DNA from: a virus
IMG/VR virus record: IMGVR_UViG_3300006844_000009
Span: 1-60,325 of that record
Length of the DNA: 60,325 nt
Strand: one strand, 5' to 3'
Part shown: piece after piece, positions 7,441 to 15,888 of the stretch
Layout of the letters: every line of letters starts with the position of its first letter
How positions within the stretch are numbered: position 1 is the stretch's first letter
Notes under the pieces: generated by a model
Database searches by the model: none
What the model was told of the DNA's origin: nothing
Seen by the model: only the letters and a program-made list of their open reading frames with translations
Translations under genes and position numbers: made by a program

Positions 7441-8370
7441 ATGTCCCTCGAGAACTTCATCCCCGAGGTGTGGTCAGCGCGTTTGCTGGTGAACCTGTAC
7501 AACACGTTGGTTTACGGCAACCCGCGGATCATCAACTCGGACTATGAAGGCGAGATCCGCAACATGGGTGACACCGTGCGGATCAACTCCATCGGCGCGG
7601 TGACCGTTGGTGACTACACCAAGAACACCGACATGGCTGCGCCTCAGACGCTGTCCGACGCTCAGTCGACGCTGACGATCACGCAGCAGAAGTTCTTCAA
7701 CTTCCAGGTCGACGACATTGACAAGTTCCAGCAGTTCCCGAAGATGATGAACGACGCGATGCGCGAGGCCGCGTACGCGCTTGGGAACACAGCTGACACG
7801 TTCATCGCGTCGCAGTACGTCGACATCGCTCCCGGTAACGTCATTCCGGCGGCCAACGGCACCCTCGGTACCGACGGCACGCCGACGCTGATCGTGACGG
7901 GTGGCACCATCGCCGCGGGTGAGCAGCTCGCATACGAATTCCTGGTGGACGGGTCAACCATCCTGGACGTGAACAACGTTCCTGAGGATGGCCGGTGGGC
8001 AGTCGTGCCGCCGTGGTTCGAGGGTATGCTCCTGAAGGACAGCCGCTTCGTGGCCTACGGTACTCCGCAGAACCGGATGAACCTCGAGTCTGGCGTAATC
8101 GGCGGAGCGGTGCCCAGCACCGGCTTCATCGGCCGCGTCGCCGGCTTCGACGTCTTCAAGTCGAACAACGTGCCGTTCGCGTCCAGCGCCTACCAGATCA
8201 TCGCCGGCCACTCGATCGGCTGGACCTGGGCGAACCAGGTGGATCAGGTTGAGGCGTACCGCCCGGAGCGCCGGTTCGCCGATGCGGTGAAGGGTCTGCA
8301 GCTGTACGGTGCCAAGATCGTGCGTCCGCAGACGTTCGCGCTTGGCAAGGCGGCCAAGGGTACTCACTAA
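7441..8370 (+). CDS. Major capsid protein
   Basis: 309 residues. It starts MSLENFIPEVWSARLLVNL and has the pattern of P22/HK97-fold coat proteins of actinophages (GDTVRINSIGAVTVGDYTK; DIDKFQQFPKMMNDAMREAA). It builds the icosahedral head around the scaffold. It follows the scaffold gene by 15 bp and has strong codon bias toward GC-ending codons, consistent with high expression. A G/V/T-rich stretch at about residues 130-175 may be a surface loop. Confidence 0.93.
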   Translation: MSLENFIPEVWSARLLVNLYNTLVYGNPRIINSDYEGEIRNMGDTVRINSIGAVTVGDYTKNTDMAAPQTLSDAQSTLTITQQKFFNFQVDDIDKFQQFPKMMNDAMREAAYALGNTADTFIASQYVDIAPGNVIPAANGTLGTDGTPTLIVTGGTIAAGEQLAYEFLVDGSTILDVNNVPEDGRWAVVPPWFEGMLLKDSRFVAYGTPQNRMNLESGVIGGAVPSTGFIGRVAGFDVFKSNNVPFASSAYQIIAGHSIGWTWANQVDQVEAYRPERRFADAVKGLQLYGAKIVRPQTFALGKAAKGTH

Positions 8371-8412
8371 CCACCCATCCCTCTCCAAGACGAACACTGA
8401 GGAGAACCTCCC

Positions 8413-8775
8413 ATGGCACGTACCGCTGTCGCGATCATCTCGATGAACTCCGCGGGCAGCTCGGTGAACCCGACGCTGACCACGATGGATGCGACCAACA
8501 ACCACGTCATCACGCCGGACCGTGCTTACCGCCGGCTGTTCCTGGTGGCCCAGAACACCTTCGCGGGCTCGAAGACGGTCACGCTGAAGGCCGGTGCCTA
8601 TCCGCCCGCTTCGCGGAAGCACCTGGGGGACCTGACCATCACCCTGACCCAGAACCAGTGGGTGTACCAGCAAATCGACGGCAGTCGGTTTGCGCAGGCC
8701 GACGGCACGATCAACGTCGATCTCGCTGCGGCGACTACCGGTACCATCGGTGTCTTCGGGTTGGTGCGGCTGTAG
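8413..8775 (+). CDS. Probable capsid decoration protein
   Basis: 120 residues, beta-rich, with SSVNPTLTTMDATNNHVITP in the N-terminal third and repeated TITLTQ/TINVDL strands. No Cys. Position directly after the major capsid gene is where head-decoration proteins usually lie. The name is inferred from position and composition; I do not recognise the family by motif. Confidence 0.75.
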   Translation: MARTAVAIISMNSAGSSVNPTLTTMDATNNHVITPDRAYRRLFLVAQNTFAGSKTVTLKAGAYPPASRKHLGDLTITLTQNQWVYQQIDGSRFAQADGTINVDLAAATTGTIGVFGLVRL

Positions 8776-8841
8776 GGTCTACCGGCTGGGCACTGTCGAC
8801 CTCCTCCTCAGTGCCCAGCCGGTCTCACGGAGGGAGATGTG

Positions 8842-9408
8842 ATGGCGCGTTCGACGATGGCCACACTCATCACCTATGTCCGTGGCCTGATTGGAGATCC
8901 CAGCCCTGCGCCGTCGGGTTGCTCCCTGAACTTCACCGACGACGAGATCCAGCAGGTGCTTGACCAGCATCGGACGGATACGTTTCAGCGCCGACTGGTT
9001 GAGGCGGACGATCTCAACTCCGACGGTGTGACGGAGTGGCGTGCGTTCTACGCGCAGATCCCATTCTGGGAGTCGTCTCCACGCATTCAGGCTAACACGT
9101 GGGACACCATCGTGCCCACGACTTCTGACGACTTGCAGGGCTTGTGGACCTTCGCGACGAGTCAATCACTGCCACTGTGGCTCTCCGGCAGCTACTACGA
9201 CGTATACGCTGCCGCGTGTGACCTCCTCCGGCGGTGGATGGCGAAGGTCAAGCTCGACTTCGACTTCAGCTCGGTCAACTCGGCATATCGCCGGAGCCAG
9301 AAGATCCGGGCCATCGCAGACCTCATCCGGCAGTATCAGCAGAGGCAGCCGTTGCGGCGCATCAAGCTCCCGCGGTATGACTCCGTGAACACCGGAAGGG
9401 GTTGGTGA
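8842..9408 (+). CDS. Head-tail connector (adaptor) protein, predicted
   Basis: 188 residues. ATG 8842 is chosen over GTG 8839 because GGAGGGAG ends 5 nt upstream. The sequence is helical at both ends, with FTDDEIQQVLDQHR near residues 32-45 typical of gp6/gp15-like adaptors that form the ring below the portal. It is the first of four genes in the usual connector-stopper-tail-terminator order. Confidence 0.75.
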   Translation: MARSTMATLITYVRGLIGDPSPAPSGCSLNFTDDEIQQVLDQHRTDTFQRRLVEADDLNSDGVTEWRAFYAQIPFWESSPRIQANTWDTIVPTTSDDLQGLWTFATSQSLPLWLSGSYYDVYAAACDLLRRWMAKVKLDFDFSSVNSAYRRSQKIRAIADLIRQYQQRQPLRRIKLPRYDSVNTGRGW

Positions 9409-9410
9409 CA

Positions 9411-9887
9411 GTGGCAGACAAGATCTTCAACCAGGCGCTCAGCCGAGTGCGGTACTTCGCAGAGCAGGTCGGCGTGGGCAACGCGGCGTTCGGGATGCTC
9501 CTGTGCAAGAGTGCGGGACTCGAAGCGGATGCGACACTCGTGGACCACGACACCATCCAGTCACTCCTCGCGGGGACGACTGACGAGTGCGACTTCACGA
9601 ACTACGCTCGCAAGACCATCACTTCCGGTGTCGTCGTGACTGTCGACGACACCAACAACCGAGTGGACTTGGATGCCCCGGATCAGACCTGGGTCAGCGC
9701 CGGCGGTGCGTCGAACAACACCGTCGCGGCAGCGATCCTGTACTTCGACGCCGATACCTCGAGTGGTACGGACGCGAACTTGATTCCGGTGGCGAAGTAC
9801 GACGTAACGCCGAACATCACGACCGACGGATCGAACCTGCTGGGACAGTTCAACACTGCGGGCTTCGCACGGTCTTCTGCGGCCTAG
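9411..9887 (+). CDS. Hypothetical head/neck protein
   Basis: 158 residues if started at GTG 9411, nine nt after GGAAGGGG; GTG 9405 overlapping the previous stop is the alternative. The protein begins MADKIFNQALSRV and its C-terminal two thirds are beta-rich (TSGVVVTVDDTNNRVDLD). It sits between the adaptor and the stopper fusion. A minor capsid, decoration or neck role is likely by position only. Confidence 0.75.
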   Translation: MADKIFNQALSRVRYFAEQVGVGNAAFGMLLCKSAGLEADATLVDHDTIQSLLAGTTDECDFTNYARKTITSGVVVTVDDTNNRVDLDAPDQTWVSAGGASNNTVAAAILYFDADTSSGTDANLIPVAKYDVTPNITTDGSNLLGQFNTAGFARSSAA

Positions 9888-9903
9888 GGGAGGAGGCTGG
9901 TAA

Positions 9904-10920
9904 GTGGCTACCGAGACTATCTTCACCAGCCAGACCCCGAATCAGGAGTCCGCCGTTGGTGGGACCGCCCGGATGCTGGCGATGAAGTGGAAGACCAACG
10001 CAACTGGAAAGCGCGTCACCGCGATGCGGGTTTGGCTTCCGAGTACGGGGTTGCAGACCGGGATGCGGTGTCAGCTGTGGCGTGCGCCGTCCACACTCTT
10101 GCAGAACATCCTGCTAGACGGTCACTCGGGTACACCGTCCTCTTGGATGCCGGTGAGTGGCGTCTCAGTCGAGAACATCACCCCGAACCAGGACTACTAC
10201 GCAGCGTTCTTCATCCCCAGTACTGCCAGCGGCAACTACCCCTTCGGGAACACCGGCGGACCGATCTCCAACGGGTCGATTACGGCGAACAACATCTTCC
10301 GTAACGGTGGGACTTCGACAGACGCTCCCAACGACGAGACGTTCACTGGCGGCCTGTTCTTCGTCGACATCACGCTGAGTGACGAGACCGTCATGACGTT
10401 CGGTCTCCCGGTGGAGACGGAAGCTGCGCTTCCGATGACGTGGGCCTTGGGGGGCCAGTCGTTCACGATGGGTCTCGCTGCAGAGACGACTGTTGCGTTG
10501 CCGATGTCTTGGTCCGGGGGTGTAGTGAACGCAATCTGTCCGGGAGATCCGGCGCTGAGCGCTTGCGATCTGCAGGGGATCATCGATACCGTCGTGTCCG
10601 GGTTCCCAGACCTGTGCACAGTGGAGCGGCTCGATTGGTCTACCCCGAACGGGTTCGGTGGCACGACGGTGACGGTTTCGAGTGCGGTAAGCGTCCGATG
10701 CAGGGTGCAGGCCAAGATCGGCGACCTGGCGCGGGACGCTGCAGCGTCTGGTCAGCAGCAGTGGGAGTACAAGATCTTCCTGCCGCCGACGACGGTGGTG
10801 AAGCCGAAGGACCGGATCCTCTACGGTAACCGGACGCTGATGATCCACGGCATCGCGGCACCGCAGTCGGAGCAGACGTTCATCGAGCTGTTCGCATCGG
10901 AGGTGAGTCCAAGTGGCTAA
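9904..10920 (+). CDS. DUF4082-like domain fused to head-tail stopper
   Basis: 338 residues, GTG start behind GGGGAGGAGG. Residues about 1-160 look like a DUF4082 beta-sandwich (ETIFTSQTPN start; LQTGMRCQLWRA; NQDYYAAFF), a fold found in secreted carbohydrate-associated proteins. Residues about 215-338 look like the small beta-barrel stopper of siphovirus necks (VRCRVQAKIGDLARDAA; PKDRILYGNRTLMIHGI). A stopper alone is usually about 110-130 residues, so this is a fusion. If real, it displays a sugar-binding domain at the neck. A linker of two near-repeats (FGLPVETEAALPMTW / MGLAAETTVALPMSW) joins the halves. Confidence 0.8.
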   Translation: MATETIFTSQTPNQESAVGGTARMLAMKWKTNATGKRVTAMRVWLPSTGLQTGMRCQLWRAPSTLLQNILLDGHSGTPSSWMPVSGVSVENITPNQDYYAAFFIPSTASGNYPFGNTGGPISNGSITANNIFRNGGTSTDAPNDETFTGGLFFVDITLSDETVMTFGLPVETEAALPMTWALGGQSFTMGLAAETTVALPMSWSGGVVNAICPGDPALSACDLQGIIDTVVSGFPDLCTVERLDWSTPNGFGGTTVTVSSAVSVRCRVQAKIGDLARDAAASGQQQWEYKIFLPPTTVVKPKDRILYGNRTLMIHGIAAPQSEQTFIELFASEVSPSG

Positions 10921-11251
10921 CTGGGGCATCCAAGTCCACATGATCGTGGATCGCTTTCCGCACGTGATTGCGCAGTTCGCGAGTGAGAGTGAGACTCTGA
11001 CGGACGTGTGGGCGGACCTGACGATGAAGCAGGCGAAGGCACTGGCTCCGGTGGACACCGGCCGACTCCGCTCCGAGATCCACGTCGTGAAGATCGACCG
11101 TTGGGAAGCGGAGGTTGTGTCGCCCACGGAGTACGCCCCCTATCAGGAGTACGGTACCTCCCGGAACCCGGCACACCCGTACATGACGCCAGCGGCGATG
11201 GATGTGGCGCGCTTCGTGGACTTCCTGGCAGGGCAGGTGTATACGCTGTGA
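10913..11251 (+). CDS. HK97 gp10-like neck/tail-completion protein
   Basis: 112 residues, GTG start overlapping the stopper gene by 8 bp. The motif KALAPVDTGRLRSEIHV (residues about 41-57) and the C-terminal YQEYGTSRNPAHPYMTPA are the hallmarks of the HK97 gp10-like family, which sits at the head-tail joint. Stop overlaps the next start (GTGA). Confidence 0.88.
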   Translation: MANWGIQVHMIVDRFPHVIAQFASESETLTDVWADLTMKQAKALAPVDTGRLRSEIHVVKIDRWEAEVVSPTEYAPYQEYGTSRNPAHPYMTPAAMDVARFVDFLAGQVYTL

Positions 11252-11667
11252 GAGCTCTCGACCAGTCGCTGTACATGCTGCTCAACGGCCAGCCGACGCT
11301 GGTCGCTCTTGGTGTCACCGCGGGCAAGATCTTCAAGTCCGTCGCACCGGAGAACTCTGCGATGCCGTACGTCATCTTCGACCAGGCCGCTGCGCCGAAG
11401 ACGTGGACCCTGTGCAACATCGCCTACACGGACTACTTCTACAACGTCAAGGGCGTTGTCGAGGGATACGCGGGAGAGCAGGCCGCACAGGCCATTGACG
11501 AGGCGCTGCAGTTGATCCTCAACGACACCGCACTGCTCACTGCAGGTGCTGGTAAGAAGGTGGATCTCTGCCGCGCCACGCAGGAGTTCTCGTTCGTCGA
11601 ACGCGAGGAGAACCAGGTGTTCTTCCACGCGGGGAACCAGTACAAGATCACGATCATGCCAGTGTAG
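11248..11667 (+). CDS. Tail terminator protein, predicted
   Basis: 139 residues from GTG 11248 (GTGA overlap with the previous stop). It begins with an RALDQSLYMLL helix and shows the YVIFDQAAAPKTW and EYSF/ATQEFSFVE patterns of DUF3168-like tail terminators, which cap the tail tube when it reaches full length. Position between gp10-like and tail-tube genes fits. Confidence 0.8.
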   Translation: MRALDQSLYMLLNGQPTLVALGVTAGKIFKSVAPENSAMPYVIFDQAAAPKTWTLCNIAYTDYFYNVKGVVEGYAGEQAAQAIDEALQLILNDTALLTAGAGKKVDLCRATQEFSFVEREENQVFFHAGNQYKITIMPV

Positions 11668-11682
11668 GGAGGGAGGTGAAGA

Positions 11683-12414
11683 ATGGCATTCGCACACGGT
11701 CGGACATCGCGCTTCTACGTCAAGGGGTTCGATGCGTCCGGTTACGCGAAGGAGCTCGGCCAGGACGTTACCGTCGACAAGGCGGAGACGACTAACCTAC
11801 TGTCGCTCGGGAAAGAGTACATCCCTGGGTTGCAGGACATCACCGATATGCTTGAGGGGTTCTTCGACGGCAACGCAGCACTCGACACGGCGACGTTCAG
11901 CTACTGGGTGGATACCCTCACCGGTACGATCACGCAGTACCTGTACCTGCCACAGGGCGATGGTATCGGGAACTTCGGGTACGGTATCGAGGGTCTCCTG
12001 ACGAAGAACTCGATCAAGACCACGACAACGGAGGCGGGACAGGTCTCGCTCGAGTTGCAGGGCAACGTCGGCATGGAGCGGGTCGTCATCGCGCACGCTA
12101 AGGGAGCTGAGACGGCTACCGCAAACGGTGCGATGGCGCACGACAATACGGCTGGCACGACGAATGGTGGTGTGGGTTACCTGCACGTCTTCGCGGTGTC
12201 AGGCACCTCCACCCCAACGCTGACAGGCAAGATCCAGCACTCGGTGGACAACTCCGCGTACACCGACCTGATCACGTTCGATCCAGTCACCGCAGCGGGA
12301 GTGTCGCAACGCAAGACGGTTGCTGGCACAGTCAACCGGTACATCAGAGGGCAGTGGACGATCACCGGTACTACGCCGTCGTTCACGTTCAACTCCTCGT
12401 TCGCACGGAAGTAG
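11683..12414 (+). CDS. Major tail (tube) protein, long form
   Basis: 243 residues, starting MAFAHGRTSRFYVKGFDASG. Residues 1-150 are the tube domain; residues about 155-243 form an added C-terminal beta domain (HVFAVSGTSTPTLTGKIQHS) of Ig-like or carbohydrate-binding type. Tail-tube proteins stack in rings around the tape measure. The next gene is a shorter paralogue of the first domain. Confidence 0.88.
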   Translation: MAFAHGRTSRFYVKGFDASGYAKELGQDVTVDKAETTNLLSLGKEYIPGLQDITDMLEGFFDGNAALDTATFSYWVDTLTGTITQYLYLPQGDGIGNFGYGIEGLLTKNSIKTTTTEAGQVSLELQGNVGMERVVIAHAKGAETATANGAMAHDNTAGTTNGGVGYLHVFAVSGTSTPTLTGKIQHSVDNSAYTDLITFDPVTAAGVSQRKTVAGTVNRYIRGQWTITGTTPSFTFNSSFARK

Positions 12415-12427
12415 GTGAGACAAGCAA

Positions 12428-12826
12428 ATGGCATTCGCACACGGCAATAAGGCCAAGATGACGATCAACTCCATCGACTACTCGTGCTACCTGAAGGAGA
12501 CAGGGCTCGACATGTCGGTGGACAAGGCGGAGACTACGGTCCTGTGCGTCACCGCCAAGACGTACATCCCTGGCATGAACGACGCGACGGCACCGCTGGA
12601 GGGTCTGTTTGATCCGACGGTCGACGCTGCAATCAACTCGGCGATCACCGGTGGTGTACTGGTGGCACTCTTGTACCAGCCCCAAGGGACGACTGCGGGA
12701 CTACCGCGATACACGTCGACGGGGTTCTTCACGAAGTACTCCGTCAAGACCAGTACGACCGATGCGGGTAGCTGGTCCGGCGAGTTCCAGCTGTCGAACG
12801 GCTGGACGCGTGGTACTAACCCGTAA
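12428..12826 (+). CDS. Second tail-tube protein paralogue, short form
   Basis: 132 residues, starting MAFAHGNKAKMTINSIDYSC. It aligns with the first domain of the preceding protein at MAFAHG, SVDKAETT, TYIPG, LEGLFD and FFTKYSVKT, and lacks the C-terminal beta domain. Either both form the tube in mixed rings, or one is a special distal ring. Tandem duplication is the simplest origin. Confidence 0.85.
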   Translation: MAFAHGNKAKMTINSIDYSCYLKETGLDMSVDKAETTVLCVTAKTYIPGMNDATAPLEGLFDPTVDAAINSAITGGVLVALLYQPQGTTAGLPRYTSTGFFTKYSVKTSTTDAGSWSGEFQLSNGWTRGTNP

Positions 12827-12853
12827 CAGGCAACACACAAGGAGGAGGATGAG

Positions 12854-13222
12854 ATGGGCGAGTCGCAGGTTCAGGAACCAACGTTCGGTACCGTTGACAG
12901 CATTCTGGCGGCACCGGACGTTGGTTCCGAGGAGATGTTCATCCCGGAGTGGGGTTGCAAGATCCGGATCCAGGGTCTGACGCAGCGCCAGCGGGGTGAC
13001 ATCCGGGTGGAGGCTACCCGCGATGGTCAGCCGATCCCGGAGATCGTGACGCTCTTGATGTTCATCGAGGGTGTGCGGGAGCCCAAGTTCGAGCGGATGC
13101 ACTTTGGGCAGCTCCAGGAGAAGGCGTCTGGCGTCGTTGACCGCGTGGTCGATAGGATCACGACTCTCTCCGGCATGACCGAAGAGGACCGCAAGAGGAT
13201 GATGGCGCGATTTCCAGGCTGA
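12854..13222 (+). CDS. Tail assembly chaperone, short product
   Basis: 122 residues ending ARFPG. Acidic, with an IQGLTQRQRGDIRVEA segment. Tail chaperones lie between tube and tape-measure genes, bind the tape measure and are made in two forms by frameshifting. The downstream open frame (to 13391) is in the +1 phase and has no start of its own, which fits that arrangement. GGAGGAGG precedes the ATG. Confidence 0.85.
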   Translation: MGESQVQEPTFGTVDSILAAPDVGSEEMFIPEWGCKIRIQGLTQRQRGDIRVEATRDGQPIPEIVTLLMFIEGVREPKFERMHFGQLQEKASGVVDRVVDRITTLSGMTEEDRKRMMARFPG

Positions 13223-13391
13223 CGCGGAGATCTACAACACCTTCGCGCTAGCAGAGGTTCTCGGAAAGACGGTGCAGGAACTGCTTGACGGAACTCCCCG
13301 ACCCCTGACGGTCCGGGAGTTCGAAGAGTGGCAGGTGTACTTCCAGGTGAAGAACGAGAGGGAGAAGGAGGCGAACAGAGCGAATGGCTAG
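13209..13391 (+). CDS. Tail assembly chaperone extension, frameshift-dependent
   Basis: Open frame in the +1 phase relative to the short chaperone, coding a run that includes ADAEIYNTFALAEVLGKTVQ and ends KEANRANG, stopping at 13391 and overlapping the tape-measure ATG by 8 bp. It has no start codon with a ribosome site. The likely shift site is CGA TTT CCA (13208-13216), where tRNA-Phe could slip from TTT to TTC; a -2 shift is an alternative. The fused product would be about 178 residues. Confidence 0.75.
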   Translation, partial: DFQADAEIYNTFALAEVLGKTVQELLDGTPRPLTVREFEEWQVYFQVKNEREKEANRANG

Positions 13392-15888
13392 TACCGTTGC
13401 AGTCCTCGCAGTTCGCTTCGTCGTGGACGCGGGCGCGGCGATCACGGGTATCGAGGCGATGGCCAACCGGTCACGCCTCGCTTCCTCCGGCATGCTGTTC
13501 CTGGGTGCTGCTGCTGCTACCGCTGCCGTTGGCGTGATGGCGCTAGCGACGGAAGCGACCGTGTTCGGCATCAAGACCGCCGGTAGTATGGAACAGGCCC
13601 GCGTTGCGATGACGGCTATGCTTGGCAGCGCTGACAAGGCGAACGCACACCTGCAGGCGCTGTACGCGTTCGCACGAGAGACTCCGTTCTCGATGGAGAG
13701 CGTCATCGACGCTAGCCGAAGGTTGATGGCCTTCGGCTTCGCAGCGGAGACGAACATCAAGATGCTTCGGTCGATCGGTGACGTCGCCGCCGGTCTGAAC
13801 GTTGGGGAAGCCGGCATCAACCGGATCGTGCTCGCCCTCGGGCAGATGCACTCCGCGTCACGACTGATGGCTTCCGACATGCGACAGCTGACGGAGCTCG
13901 GTATCCCCGCGTGGCAGGTCCTGGCGGAACACCTCGGGATCACCGTGCAGCAGGCACAGGAGCTCACAACCAAGGGCAAGATCGCGGGTGACACGATGGT
14001 CACCGCGTTCCTCAACATGACTGGTCCGTTGCAGCGGTTCCAAGGCATGATGGCGGCACAGAACAAGACCTTCCTCGGTCAATGGCAGATCATGAAGGAC
14101 ACCATCGTCCTCGGGATGGGCCAGATGTTCACGCCTGCGATCACAGCCCTCAACCGGATCATGCCGCAGATCATCGCTGGCATAACGTCGATCATGCAGG
14201 GCGCGACACCGGTCCTGGGGAGCATGTTCAACGACTTCATCTCGAACACGATGACCATGATCGCGCTGGTCAAGCCGCTGTTCGTGGGACTGTTCGACAT
14301 CGTGAAGGCGGTCGGTGCAGCGTTCAGTAGCGTATCCGGGCCACTGCAGGCTGTGCAGAACGGCATGAAGGGCGAGATGATCAACGCGTTGGTCAAACTC
14401 CTCCCGCCGTTGAAGGAGTTCGCCGTCCTGCTCGCTGGAGAGGTGGCGAAGGCGATCGTTGCTTCGCTACCCGCGATGCGAGACTGGGGGAAGGCTGCAG
14501 GAGAGTTCATCAAGCAGATGGGGCCGATGATGCCAGCCCTCGGGTTGCTGCTCGTCTCCGTCATCCGGTTGGTGCCTCTCCTCGCTCGCCTGGCTGCGGT
14601 TGGGATGCAGGGCGCCGCGATCATGATGATGATGTCGAACCAGACCGCCGGGCTTGCGAAGGCTCTAGCAGGAGCGCTGGCAGCCGTCGTTGGATGGGTC
14701 GTTGCGGTCCTCACCGGAACGCGCAGCGCCGGGAACGACATCTCGAGTGTGTGGTCGAAGGTCGCGGGCTTCTTCGTGGAGCTTTGGAGTGGCATCGTCG
14801 GTGTCTGGAACTCCATCTGGGCTTCCGTTACGGGGTTCTTCAAGAACGTGTGGGGTGGCATCTCGAGCTTCTTCCAGGGCATCTGGAACGGGATCGTCGG
14901 CGTCGTGATGGTCGGTGTGAACGCTATCAGGGCTGTGCTCGAGTTCTTCGCGCCCATCATCAACTTCTTCGTCGCACTGTGGCAGCTCGGGTTCGAGATC
15001 GTGAAGACCGTGGTGATCGTCGCTTGGGAGGTCCTCTCGACGATCTTCGCGTTCATCCAGGCCGGGATCATGGCAGTCGTTAACGTGGTGTGGGGCTTCC
15101 TGGTCGCGCAGTGGACGATGGCATGGAACTTTATGGCGTCGGTGCTGCGCGGGTTCTGGGGGATCGTTACGACGGTATGGGGCCTACTCGTGCAAGCGTG
15201 GACGGGTATCGCAGAAGCTACCGTCGCACTCTGGCAGGCTCACATCCAGCCGATCTTCGATGCGATCGGGCAGGGGCTACGGTTCCTGTACGACACGTTC
15301 TTCGTACCGTTCTGGAACGGTGTCCTTGCGGGTTGGAAGCTCCTGATGGACGGAGTGAACTTCCTGAAGAACGTCTTCATCGCCGCGTGGGCTGGAGTGG
15401 TCAGCGGTGTGAAGGGCGGCTGGGACTGGCTCATGAACACGCTGGACAAGATCACCGAGAAGATCAAGAAGGCGATCGACTGGCTGCGAAACCTCCAGGA
15501 CTTCGTGCAGAAGGGCGGAGACTGGATCAAGGGTCTCCTGCCGGGTCGGGCAATGGGTGGTCCCGTGATGGCCGGTACGCCGTACCTCGTGGGTGAGCGC
15601 GGGCCGGAGGTGTTCGTACCGAACACGATGGGTGCGATCCTCCCGAACAGCTTCCTCAACCCCGGTACGGGCAGCAAGGTGCCACCCATCGGGATCCAGT
15701 CTCGCTCCGGTGGGTCTCGGGAACCGTCGATGCGGGAGACGGCGGAAGCCATGGCACAGGCCATCGCTGCGGCGCTCCTGCCGGTTGTCGCGCAGATGGC
15801 AGACCGCCCGGTGGTCGTCAAGATCGGGTCGCAGGAGTTGGTATTCGCTAGCCAGGAAGGCGAGCGCTCGTTGGATAGGAGAGGGTGA
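13384..15888 (+). CDS. Tape measure protein
   Basis: 834 residues, the second-longest structural gene. It has an N-terminal tape-measure domain with the typical GSMEQARVAMTAMLGS and ETPFSMESVIDASRRL segments, followed by several hydrophobic and Trp-rich stretches (about 470-660, e.g. VWNSIWASVTGFF). It sets tail length and is ejected with DNA. At about 3 residues per 0.45 nm a helical tape of this size gives a tail near 120 nm. The C-terminus contains the common AMGGPVMAGTPYLVGERGPE motif (about 722-741). Confidence 0.93.
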   Translation: MASTVAVLAVRFVVDAGAAITGIEAMANRSRLASSGMLFLGAAAATAAVGVMALATEATVFGIKTAGSMEQARVAMTAMLGSADKANAHLQALYAFARETPFSMESVIDASRRLMAFGFAAETNIKMLRSIGDVAAGLNVGEAGINRIVLALGQMHSASRLMASDMRQLTELGIPAWQVLAEHLGITVQQAQELTTKGKIAGDTMVTAFLNMTGPLQRFQGMMAAQNKTFLGQWQIMKDTIVLGMGQMFTPAITALNRIMPQIIAGITSIMQGATPVLGSMFNDFISNTMTMIALVKPLFVGLFDIVKAVGAAFSSVSGPLQAVQNGMKGEMINALVKLLPPLKEFAVLLAGEVAKAIVASLPAMRDWGKAAGEFIKQMGPMMPALGLLLVSVIRLVPLLARLAAVGMQGAAIMMMMSNQTAGLAKALAGALAAVVGWVVAVLTGTRSAGNDISSVWSKVAGFFVELWSGIVGVWNSIWASVTGFFKNVWGGISSFFQGIWNGIVGVVMVGVNAIRAVLEFFAPIINFFVALWQLGFEIVKTVVIVAWEVLSTIFAFIQAGIMAVVNVVWGFLVAQWTMAWNFMASVLRGFWGIVTTVWGLLVQAWTGIAEATVALWQAHIQPIFDAIGQGLRFLYDTFFVPFWNGVLAGWKLLMDGVNFLKNVFIAAWAGVVSGVKGGWDWLMNTLDKITEKIKKAIDWLRNLQDFVQKGGDWIKGLLPGRAMGGPVMAGTPYLVGERGPEVFVPNTMGAILPNSFLNPGTGSKVPPIGIQSRSGGSREPSMRETAEAMAQAIAAALLPVVAQMADRPVVVKIGSQELVFASQEGERSLDRRG

